From contig OZ038423.1 in assembly GCA_964036155.1 (NCBI GenBank), forward strand, positions 66,479,249 through 66,543,248: a stretch of DNA of 64,000 bases, given 5' to 3'. The stretch's first letter is position 1; each line of letters starts with the position of its first letter. Source of the stretch: Diploscapter coronatus. Lineage: Eukaryota; Nematoda; Chromadorea; Rhabditida; Rhabditidae. The notes beneath the pieces were generated by a model. That model searched no databases, was not told the DNA's origin, and saw nothing but the letters and a program-made list of their open reading frames with translations. Made by a program: the position numbers and the translations under genes. Shown here one piece after another: positions 15,799 through 26,200 of the stretch.

Positions 15799-17218
15799 TG
15801 ATTTTGATAATCGACCCCACAAACGCAAAGGTTACATTTCAGTTTTATTCTTTTCTTGTTGAATCTTATTTTTTCGCTTACAAATGTTAAGAAGATAGTT
15901 AGCATTTTCTATTTTGCTTTATGTAGATTTAGGACAGAAAAAGAACTAGAAACAGGGAAGACTTCTAATTTGATTTTTATTGAAACTTTGAGTTTTCTTC
16001 AAAGTGTTGATCGAGAGTTGTTAGTGAACAGTCTAAAAATCAAAAATCATCTCGTATCGCGATAAGTTGGGTGGAGATCACGCATTCATGTGCAGAATTT
16101 TTATTTTTCAAGATTTTTAGCGATGTGAAATTTAAATTTTGAAATCAACTCAAATAAAAACCAAACTTTCATTTCTTGATAATCTTACCAAAATTGATGG
16201 ATGATTTTTTCATTGACTGTTCACTATCAAACTTGGATTTGTTCTGTTGGACTATAATTAGATTTGAAATGGTTTGTTTTATCATTTTTATTTTTATTTT
16301 TGTTTCTCCTCATAACATTTCAATCTCATCATTTCACAGCCCTCTCTTTGTGTATCTTCTTCAAAATGCAAGGTGTTTACGCAAAATACGTAGTGAAATG
16401 ACGAAGTGAATTTATAGTTTTCTATATATGTGCTCTGAAAGTATGCGTGAAAATTAATTTGTCAAACAATATCGGCCGAGCATTTTCAATTTTTACTCCG
16501 CCTACTTTTCAGGTATTCATTCATTAAAGTTTTCAATACTTTCGTCGTAAATAAAATAGATTGCTCAAGAGAATTTCGTGTTCAAATTATATATCTATAT
16601 AATAGTTTTTAATAAATGTTCTTCATGAAAATTTATATTCGGTCGAAATTGACCGGAAATTTTTAGTTCTCAGACCATTAACACGAGTTCATTATTTCTA
16701 CGTTTTAATACTACAAAATTCAACGCTTTATTGAAATTTGTTTAAATTTTAAAAGTGCAAAATGTCAAATTTTTAGTCATCAAAACGACGTTTTGAAAAC
16801 GGAAATTTCTATATTTTTATACATCACAAAATTAAATATTCATCAAGAATTGACTGCCTACTCAAATTGAACCGAAATTTCTCCTACTACATCATTTCAT
16901 TTTCTTGAGAAACTTTGCTCGGTTCAATTTTCTAAAAAAATTAAATGACTAGAGAATAAGTTATGACATATCGGTATCGGTAATGACAATCTCAGGGATA
17001 AGTAAAAATTTCATCATAATTGATTGATAAAATTTAGGCAATAAATAAATTTTGGGATATTTCCTCTAACTAATCGAAACTTGTGTTGAATTATCGGCGT
17101 GACTCATCGTAATAGTTCCGTGTGTTGTAAATGAATCGTTTGACGTGTTGATTGACACTAGGCATTCGGACGATTTTGTCGAATAATCGGCCGCTCCTTC
17201 GAGGACGCGAGAGGTAAT

Positions 17219-17382
17219 GATTTTCTAAAATATTTGCAAAATTTTCTTAAGATTTAGAGTGCATTTATTATTTTTGACATCGTGTCAATGTCAAACCATT
17301 TTACATGCAAACTTTTGACACGCTTAATATCGATGTCGAAAGTTTACACTTAAAATTTCTTAACATTGATACGATTTTAGAA
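17219..17382. repeat. Imperfect inverted repeat, MITE-like
   Basis: ATTTTCTAAAAT on the left faces ATTTTAGAAAAT on the right, about 160 bp apart. Internal complementary blocks occur around TTTGACATCG and CGATGTCGAAA. Decayed, with no clear target duplication. Confidence 0.45.
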
Positions 17383-18029
17383 AATATGGTGAATTCACCC
17401 TTAAAGAATTCAAGGATTTTATCATGACTTTGAGTTAAAAATTAGCGAAACTTCTTTTTGAGCTTGGATTCCAATCTTTTTCCCTCGAAGAGATTCGTAT
17501 AAAATTGTTTAGATCCTAGGTCATATTTAGTTTTTGGTTAAATTTTCGCTGAGCTTTCTTTCCAAAATTTCAAAATTGATAATTTCTGGTCTTTTCCTCT
17601 TTGACATGTGATGCTGAATCTTCTGGGCGCCTCTCAGAATTTTCATATTTTTAATTATTCAGCAGAAAAGTATGGTTAACTGATAAAAATGACAAATAAT
17701 TGGAAAAGAAGATGCGGAAGTGATGAAATTCGAAAGAAAAGTCAGTAAAAATGGCAGATATGTGATAAGAAAAACGCATAATAGTGAAATCGACTGATAA
17801 AATGATAGCGATCACGTTTTCTTGGTGTTTTCGTATTAAATAACTAATTTAGGCAGTTTTCAACAGCTATCTTTCATTATTTTGAAAAATTAGTTTTAAG
17901 CAGCGAAAAACTGCCTACGTCGAAAAATACTCGACCAGTAAATCAAAAGCGATTTCATAAAAGCGGCTGCTGATTCTTATTTTCCATTTTTTGAGCGATA
18001 AGAAAAGCTTTTTATAGAAAAAAGCACCT

Positions 18030-18050
18030 AGAACAGTCGTCAACTGTTCT
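18030..18050. repeat. Perfect short hairpin
   Basis: AGAACAGT and ACTGTTCT form an 8 bp perfect stem around a 5-nt loop. It is intergenic and no T-run follows it on either strand, so a terminator role is not suggested. It could be chance. Confidence 0.35.
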
Positions 18051-18999
18051 ATGATCGAGGTTTCATAACAACAAATCCATCATTTTAAACAAACATGGTG
18101 GAGTTTAATAGAAAAAATAATTTTGTTCTAGCCTCAATAATGCTTTATTTTCAGGAAAAAGAATCGCGAAGTCCAGCTTTTATGATCGTTGAAGGTAAAA
18201 ATGTTTGTCTTCAATGATCAGAAAATTTTGATACATGTGCTGAAGGTTAGTCTGATTGAAGTGACTTGGATTGGAAACAATAGCGAAAACTTTCATAGAT
18301 AAGGGTGACTTTTCTAATCGAACAAAATAAACGAGCAATTCTTTGACTTTTGCTTTATCGCGACAGAGTGCGACAATGGTGTGTGTTTGGCACCAGAGCT
18401 GAGCGAAACTTCGACTTCGACTTCGAATTTTTTACTTTGTGTAGCCCTGTTTGGCACAAACAGAGTTCGCATGATTTATCGCTAACTTGGTCGGTTATCG
18501 TTAGCAAATGGCACGGTCGCCTCATCCAGTCTGTTCTCCTATCACTTCTGCATTGTTCTGTGGGCTTTTCTCCAAAATTTGAAAGGTGTTTACAGAATTG
18601 GTAGATAACTAGATGAAACAGTGGCAAAATGTTTTGAAAACCAATCATTTTTTACTTAATACGAAGGACTTCGAAAGGTCTAAAATTTTAGAACTCAAAT
18701 TCGAAATTTTTTGAAAAAGTCGAGCTCAAACTCAAATCGACTCCCAAAGCAGAATAAATTTTGGCACCACTTGTTACCAAATAAAGTCGCAAAAACTCCG
18801 AGAGGAATGCCCATGTTTAGCGTCAAAGTTTCGAGATAGTTGGATAAATTCATTTGCATTTCAAAGAGACGCTTTCGCCTAAACCGCATAACGACGTAAT
18901 GAGGCGAATTATCGTGTTGCTCTTTTTAGTCTATCAAAAAGGGCAACTATAACTAAATTATCATGGAAATAGAGCGGATATTTTTTGGAAAGCTAGACT

Positions 19000-19143
19000 T
19001 CACAATAATTTTTTAATACTTTTGAAATTGCACTGAATCCACCCACCATAATTTTGTTGATTACCATCTGAGGCTCGAATTAAAGCAGCCGAAATGAATA
19101 GAATAAAAAGTCCAAGGAATAATTTTCGCAGGAACGACTGCAT
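19000..19143 (-). CDS. Putative small secreted peptide (or first exon of one)
   Basis: A 47-residue open frame beginning MQSFLRKLFLGLFILFISAA, a good signal peptide (basic n-region, hydrophobic core, AxAS-like end), followed by about 22 residues with an NYGGW motif and one cysteine. The YGGW string recalls short Gly/aromatic nematode defence and neuropeptide-like proteins, but it occurs only once. The ATG follows a T/C-rich leader, and GGGGCGTGG lies about 135 bp upstream. The frame reads to TGA at 19000, but TATGGTGG|GTGGAT could also be a weak donor leading to exons I do not see. Function unknown. Confidence 0.4.
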   Translation of the reverse strand: MQSFLRKLFLGLFILFISAALIRASDGNQQNYGGWIQCNFKSIKKLL

Positions 19144-19443
19144 TTTGTCGAAATTCTTGGAGGAGCGAAACACAGTGAAACTGCTGAAGGGTTGAAAGTG
19201 AGAAAAATGAGAAAGGTGAAACGAAAGAAAATGTGAAGGCGGGCTGAGCAACACATGCAGTGCGTGGCTGACCACGCCCCTTCTGCTGGTTTGGAAAGTA
19301 ATACGATAAGAAAGAATGCTGATGCACGGAGATAATCGCACAAGTGAAAATTTTTGAGAAAATACCGAAAATAAAAGTTTAAATCGTCTAGAATAGTAAC
19401 ATGAAATATTCTGCAACTGAGCCTTATCAACAATATTGTTAGA

Positions 19444-19575
19444 AGCGGCTCATAGAAAAAGATACCGAGATACCGGTTAGAAAAAAGATACCAGTTTTTC
19501 TAAGCAATAGTATGAGGAAGCAAGAGAAGAGAAGAAAAAAACCGGTGTCCCGGTATCTTTTTCTAGGAGCCGTTA
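19444..19575. repeat. Inverted-repeat element, 33-35 bp arms
   Basis: The left arm (19444-19478) and right arm (19541-19575) are reverse complements with about five mismatches. Both contain AGAAAAAGATACCG and end in ACCGGT. The 62 bp loop is purine-rich. The size and long terminal arms look like a MITE or a folding non-coding unit; no clear target duplication was found. It sits about 300 bp upstream of the small secreted-peptide ORF and beside a second palindrome. Confidence 0.6.
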
Positions 19576-19723
19576 GAAACCAAACATTTTCTGAAGGAAA
19601 TGAAAACAAATTTAGAGAACGCAAGCTTCGTCCTTCTGCAAACGCGCAGCAGTGTTCAGAAAGTGGTAGATCGAAGACTTCCAAAACAGGGAGAAAGTAT
19701 TAGTGACACGGAAAAAGGTCAGT

Positions 19724-19836
19724 GGACCCAGCGCATGAAAAAGTGGACAGAGCCTATTCCTATCGCCTTCTCCCTTTCGAAAAGGGAAAAGAAGAGCGAA
19801 AAAATAGATTCCACCCATTTTTCTATGCGCTGGGCC
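19724..19836. repeat. Second inverted-repeat element
   Basis: The left arm around GGACCCAGCGCATGAAAAA (19724-19742) faces TTTTTCTATGCGCTGGGCC on the right, with TGGAC/TCCAC extending the match inward. A central CCCTTTCGAAAAGGG is nearly palindromic. It lies 150 bp from the 19444-19575 palindrome but its sequence is unrelated. Confidence 0.6.
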
Positions 19837-19850
19837 TAATAACCGCTTTT

Positions 19851-20257
19851 TTCGCGTCGCTAATATAAGGTAGACCAAGACGCGAATAAAATATTTATTA
19901 ACCGACAGATTGTGGGGTATTTATAGAGATCGAGGGCGAGATATCTAATTGTAAGGTTAGATATGCAATTAGGTAAGGGTGAGATTATTATATGCAAATC
20001 ATGCCCTAATTATTATTTTTTTAAACCACGAGTATTATTTATTTCATCCAAATAAAAGCTTATTTTTTCTATTTTCAAATTCTTTCGCTTTTCTCCCGCT
20101 TGCATTGTCTCTTCACCCCTCCCTGTCTCTCTTTTGCTTTATCTCTTTGTTCGCCCCGCCCACCTCACGCTTTTGCTTCATTTGTCTATTTTGCGTTGAA
20201 TTTTGGGAGATTTCGAATTTTTCGTGGACTTCTTGACTTGTTTTGCTGCGAACTGGG
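19851..20257 (+). promoter_or_regulatory. Upstream region of the Sds3/BRMS1-like gene
   Basis: About 400 bp before the ATG. It holds an 8 bp inverted pair TTCGCGTC/GACGCGAA (19849-19888), a repeated AGATATC/TAATTG pattern, and a pyrimidine-rich block (20080-20175) containing CGCCCCGCCCACC, which resembles an Sp1/KLF-type GC box. Promoter function is inferred from position and composition only. Confidence 0.4.
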
Positions 20258-22188
20258 ATGGACACAGAGGCCGGTCATTCCGAGGCAGAGAAGCTGGAGG
20301 AGACTTCTGATACGGACTCGGACTTCGAATTCGATCCAATCGAGTACGAGAGGAGGAGGGATAACAACCTCAGGCAGATCGTGGTTGCCGAGGCGGAGTT
20401 CAACCACGTCAAACAGTGTCTCAAGGAGGTCCGACTTAGGGAGGTACGGTTAAATTCACTTTGATGGAAATTAGAATTAATTTCTCAGAAGTTAAATGAG
20501 TTTAGAGAAATTCGTTAAATGTCATATTTCTTTTTTCGATCTTTTTTTATTTGTAAAATTATTGATTTTTTTAAAACTATTTTCAGCTAAACGAGCGTCG
20601 CCAGCAGATCGCAACGGAGTGCTCGAAGGAGTTCATCAAACGCAGCAGGGAGATCGAGCAGGAGAAGAGCAGCGAGTTGGCTGTGAGAAACTTGATTTTT
20701 TTCTTCTGAAATTTTCGAAACTTTGAAATGTTAATACAGATTGAAGGAGAGAGATGATACGAAATTCTGATTTCAACTCCACAAAAGTTATGGAGAAATT
20801 CCGACTCCATTTATTTCAAATTTCAAGCCCTTCTCAACTCCGCTCCTAATTTTTCAAGATATCGAAAGTGGAAATCATCTCTTCCAGAAATGATCTTATC
20901 CTATTCAGGAATGTGAATCCCTCTATGCTCTGTCGATCGATTCCCTGAACAGACAGAAGGCAGCCTGGCTTGCGACCACTCCTCACTTGGAGGACGACAA
21001 TCTCGAGGATATTCAGGTCATAGTTTCTCCTCCTTTTCCAGCAGGTTTCCGTTTTTATCATTTGTCTCTCGAAGATGTGCTTGTAAAATTTAAAAGATGA
21101 ACACCAGATCAAGAGAAGTGCTGGTCTGGTCTCCTGACAATGTATTCCCCTCGTTTTATTTTTTGATTCTGTCTAGAATTCACCCCAGTTAGAAATCCAA
21201 ATGATTTTTTTTTCAGTTGAAGCTGTTGCAAATTGCCGAGGAAGAGTACACGAAGGCACAGAACGACTCTCTGCAGGCTCAAGTTGGAGTGCTCAGATTC
21301 TCGAGTAGGAAGAATTCAAAAATTTCCTAAAAATGATTTTTTTCAGATAAATGCCGCATCTCCAGGAACAAGCCCTCGAATTCGTCCGATTTTCTCATGC
21401 AGCACTACAAGAAACATCTCAGACTGCCTTCCGTTGTCGAGCAAATCTCCAAGGAAAAGGTTGGGTTTTTAATATTGTAGAAGTTTTGAATCTGAAAAAA
21501 TAAAAGAGTCCGTTTTTATGACGATCTGTCTTCTTGCAGATGGAGGAAGACCTGGAGTACTTCGCAGTTCTGGATGAATGTCTGTGTCCGGGAGAGGTGC
21601 CCATGGAACAACAGCAGCAGGCACAGGGCAGGCAGGCTGAGAATCGAGCTGGAACTGGAAATGAAGTGGAATACGAGGAGTCATCCCTCGACGATGAAGA
21701 CGAAGAGGAAAAGGAGCAGGAGGATGTAAGGATGACAATTTAAAATATTCTTTTTTTCTGGGAAGTTACAGCTTGAAAGAGAAATGTTTGTGTTGAGAGG
21801 ATGAGGAAAACTTTTTGTTTCAGACGAAAAAACATACATTTTCTTCGAGAAAAAATTATTTTGTTAAGGAATTGCTGGACTTGATGGTAGGCAGAGAGGA
21901 AATTGTGGATGTGACGAACGAGAGGAGCATGGACGAGGATTCCAGGAACAACAGTCCTGATATCAGCAAGTTCCAGGTGAGTTGAAATTGAAATTCGACT
22001 AATTTCCAAACAATCTTTAATGAAAAACCCTAGCAAGATTTAGTTTTCTAATTCCTATATTAGTCGGAAAATGAACGATCTTGATGAGCAACAGTGTAAA
22101 CATGTTTCAGTTCGATCTCTCGTCCCCCATCATAGGATCTCATCCGAAGGCGGTCAAAATCCAGAACCAGAGGGAACTAGTCAAGTGA
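20258..22188 (+). CDS. Sds3/BRMS1-like protein (candidate SIN3-HDAC corepressor subunit)
   Basis: About seven exons give roughly 310 residues. The N-terminus is acidic (DTDSDFEFDPIEYERRR) and leads into a long charged coiled coil (LRQIVVAEAEFNHVKQCL, LNERRQQIATECSKEF, EQEKSSEL). This resembles the Sds3/BRMS1 pattern in which an RRR segment is followed by a helix of the EFxxLKExLxxERL type. The C-terminal half is Ser/Asp/Glu-rich (DDEDEEEKEQED) and ends in SSPIIGSHPKAVKIQNQREL. The exon after the acidic run starts at an acceptor near 21823 and stays in frame. If the family call is right, it is a nuclear chromatin repressor subunit. Likely first gene of an operon with naa35. The family call rests on pattern, not on long identity. 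Confidence 0.5.
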
Positions 22189-23263
22189 ATGTCCTTCCTT
22201 TCTTCCTCCCTCCACTCCAATTCACTAAAGTTCAAATTCAATGGAATTCGGTTCGTCTCTTTCTGGCACTTCCCCCATTTCACTGCTGCTGCTGCTGCTC
22301 TTCCCTTTCACTTGGAAATGTCGGTTAGATTTTTTTTTGTACATTAGTGTTCATGACTTTGGTAAGTGCACATTATGCAGAATCGCGTGTTCCAAATACT
22401 AGAGCAAAGATCTAAGAAAATGCTTACAAATATTCGATTCGTGAGAAAATTGTAACTTTACGGACGACGAACTTTTACTTCGTGAATATTTAAAGCATTT
22501 TTCGCTTACACGAATTAGCTAGATTCAGAACGACGTTGTGCATAAAGTTATTGCGCGTATTTTCCTCTATCTGCAATTTTAGAAAGAAGAAAATGCTACT
22601 TGTTGATACTTACCAAAATACTGCCTGACTTGAGAATTCTCTTGATGTTCGTTCTTCATTTTCGGATAATACATTTCAATGATCAATTTCCGCATTTCCC
22701 CTTGCAGACAACTCTCCAAAATACCTCTAAAGTGTGTCAGTTTTCTAAAAATTATTATTTTTTAGAATGAAGCTTTGTTTCTTCTTTTCTGAAGGTTACC
22801 TTCCTATCATAATGAGCTAGATTTTCTCCTATCACAAAATAATGCTTGAAATTTCAATGAGAAGTTGTGCATTTTGAATTTCAACCATTCTTGTTGTGAA
22901 TAACCCCTTCCAAACCCAAGCTGCCTCTTATCAAAATATCGTGCGGGACCACGATAGTGTTGTCAGTTATCAGTTAAGCTGGATTTATCCCTCCATTCTA
23001 GTAACGAGATTTAGGATCTGAAATCTTATTCTCATTCACTTCGTTGTCATTTTAAATTAGTTGATTTTTTCTATCAGGGATCTGCTATTTCTTTCAGAGT
23101 TAATTCGTGAATCCTTTATTTTCAACCTCACTGTATTAAAAATTGAATAAATCTTTGTCATTTTTGAAATTTGTGTTCTACGATTTTTATTGGTTTTTAC
23201 ACCAATTGTATATTTCGAAATTTTTACAGGATTTTAATGAAATATCGGAATTTTGCAGGTAGA
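22189..23263 (+). other. Long 3' UTR / intercistronic region before naa35
   Basis: 1.07 kb, AT-rich, no gene. It begins with pyrimidine-rich sequence including a (GCT)4 run at about 22280. An AATAAA lies at 23146-23151, 107 nt before the acceptor TTTTGCAG (ending 23258) that precedes the naa35 ATG. A second possible acceptor ends at 23229. The arrangement suggests a polycistronic transcript, with an unusually long 3' UTR on the first gene. Confidence 0.5.
22417..22502. repeat. Small inverted repeat
   Basis: AAAATGCTTACAAATATTCG on the left is nearly the reverse complement of CGTGAATATTTAAAGCATTT on the right, about 45 bp apart. A stem in the presumed 3' UTR of the Sds3-like gene. Confidence 0.45.
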
Positions 23264-26200
23264 ATGTCCGAAGAACAGGATAGGAACGAGGGGCGGCCGT
23301 GCGGCTTTGTGGAAGAACAGGAGAGACCTGCACCCCCAATGGGAGCGCCAAAGCAGGACGTCACTCAACAGTTCTTCCGGGATTGTCATAGTAAGGGCAC
23401 TTTATTAATTAGAACGAAAAGTAGTCAAATTACAAAAAAAACTTCTATAGAAGGAATTCTCTGACTTCGTAACAATTCTTCTGCAGATTTACTAGATTAT
23501 TTGGCAGGGAAAAAACGCAAATACTTGACGATTTTGTAATATTGATGACAGAAGAATTACTTCTTTGAAATCTTCATAACTTTTTTTTGAATTGCAGAAC
23601 TGGACGTGGGTTGCGTGATGATTTACAACAATTTCCCGATGCTGGACTTGATGAGTGCAGTCGAGCTGATGGACCCCAAAATGGATATGGGAATGAGCAG
23701 AATGAAGAAACACATCGGGCTCGACGTTTGTGTTCAGCAGGTATTTTTTTTTACTTATTTCCTCAATTTTGAGCCTGAAACGGCTATTCAAAAGTCCTGC
23801 GTCTCTTTTTTCTCCAAGGGCTCATTCTTCATCTTTCACGGACCCTTTCTGCCATATCTCGCTCCGGAATTCTGAAGAGGCAACTGAAAAAGAGGAGAAA
23901 TGGAAAATGAGTGTCGAGAAAAGAAGGAAACACCTGAACTCCGACTTTCAATTTGCGAACAACCCTGTCCTGAAATATGAATTTTATAGGGTCTGTACTC
24001 GAGTAACTGGAAAGAGCAGCTAACGATCACCGACGCAACGCTCAGCTGCCTAGTCTCGTATTTGGAAGGACAGAACATCGCTCAGACTGTCAGTTGATTT
24101 TAAAAAAATTATTTTAGTAGGGGCCAAGTTTATCAACTCAGAAACATTTAAAAATCATGATCCTTACAGGGTGGGAATAAATAGTGACACCTTCAATTCA
24201 AGTAACCGTAGAAGTTGAATAATTTGAGCAATCAATGTTAAACTTGGCAAACAAATAAATCGACTATTCTATTACTAACAAAAATATAAAATTTTATCCC
24301 AAAAAGTTATTTAGCTAATTTACTGAGCTATCGAATTTGTTGTTAAATAATTTGGCAAGCGAAGATATTTTGTTCTCGAATTTCAATTAATGTTCGAGTC
24401 AAATGAGACCGAGATTAGCTCAAAAATCTCATCTCAGGTTATTCACGATCATTTTATCTGCTCAATTTGAAAGAAAATGCATTTTGACAATGATGTTTTA
24501 AATATCAATTGTTTATGGTCTACTATCTCTTCGTATGCAAATTTTATATGGCATACTATAACATAAAAATCCTCCTTATAAAGTAGAAATTGAGAATATA
24601 AGAATTACTAAGTGGAGGTGCATTTTTGCAGTATTCAGGACTTTGGAAAAAGGTATCACTTTTTTCTCACCCTGTACAAATGAATTTCTGGCTTAGTAGT
24701 TTAAAAATATGAAACAAATAAAATGACAGTAGGCTTTCTTCTCGCTTCACTCTTACTATTTTCCTCTCTTGAAGAAATGACCAGTTTTCACGATTGAATT
24801 TGCAACCTTTTCAATTTGTAGCTGTGGACAAGCGTACTTCTACCCGAGCCGAGCCGCATACAGCACCCGGTCTTCGCCCCGCTCTCCCACATCCTCTGCC
24901 ACATCGTTATTTTCATCAGGAATACGGTCCAGAATGCTGCCATCAGTGATGAGGCTAGCAATAGTCGCTTTTTCCTCGAAATATTGAAAATTTCAGGAGG
25001 ATTTCAACATGCTGCTTCCCTATGCAGTCACTTCGCAAGTCACCCACACAGAGGCAGTCGAGTTGATTAAACGAGAAGTCAAAGATTTGGGATATGCTGC
25101 TCAGGCTAGAAAACTTATTTGATAACTTTTATTACCTGAGAATTTCCTACTTTTCAAATGGAAACGATATTGTTCTTCTTTACTTTTGATGATAGCATTA
25201 ACGATGTAACTTGGAAAAGTCTCAGTCAGAATTTGGTTACCTGACTAAAACTCAAACTGTAATATTTCTCTAGAAATTCATGCAGTTTCAGAACGAGTCA
25301 GAAGAGAACAGGAATATCATTCTGGCTATCGCGAATCGACTCTCCTGGTTGCAGCAATTCTCCGAGATTTTCGGGCTCATTTTCACCCTCGACGAGGCTG
25401 AAATCTCCGCTGATGGAAACATCAAACTCTTCAGGTAAAACATTGTTCATATGTGCCTTGGAAAAACTGGAATTTTCAGACCAAAACCAAAATTGGCTGC
25501 GCAAGTAGCGACTCACTTGGAAATGACAGCCAAAGCGAACTACAACAGCAGGGATTTGGGTCTGTCGCCTCCGAATGGGGAAGATGATGGTAATTATGCC
25601 TTTTTTCTGGAAATTATGAAAGTTTGAGAGGGATGAAATCACATTCAGTTGAAATTCATGAAAATCTCACAGCGTTTGGTTTATTTTTGTTTTATCTGAA
25701 TCTGATGATTTGCGTTGACAAACTGTTCTCGAATGTTTATCTGATCAGACAATCGTTTTTATCTAGTTAATTCTCAGGCGATTTCGCGTGGTTGCTGCCA
25801 ATAGAGCCCGAACTGAATAGACAATTCATGCCGTCCACATTCCCGAGGAAGAAGGAGATTCCAAACAGGGAAAAGGCTCTGCACTATCTCCTCAGATTGA
25901 GCACAAGGTTTGATCCAGGCAGGGCCTGGACGAGAGAGTATTTCTATTTCTCTCCCTCCACACACGCTTCCCTTCTTTCTCTCAACTTCGACTCCTGTCT
26001 GGCCGGGGCTGAGAGAAAGTGAAAAACGTATGTGAGGGAGAGAAAGAAAGATACCCTCTCGCCCGGGGTCTACAGTCAGACTCTGGTTTGGTCTTTTTTA
26101 CATCTAAAACCTCCCCTAACATTTCTTATTTCAGGCTAAAGGACATGTTCCTGGAAGCCCCTTTGCCCTCGAACATCGGCAGTCTGAAGGCTCTGTTTGA

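Larger units (their letters stand above)
15799..18999. other. Gene-poor AT-rich region
   Basis: About 3.2 kb without a gene I can support. It starts with the 3' UTR of the STARD7-like gene. A slightly G+C-richer patch at about 17090-17215 ends in AGAG|GTAATG and could be a non-coding 5' exon, but has no supported frame. A patch at 18350-18600 contains TGTTTGGCAC twice and CTTCGA triplet repeats; open frames on both strands there lack similarity. Inverted repeats are listed separately. Confidence 0.5.
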
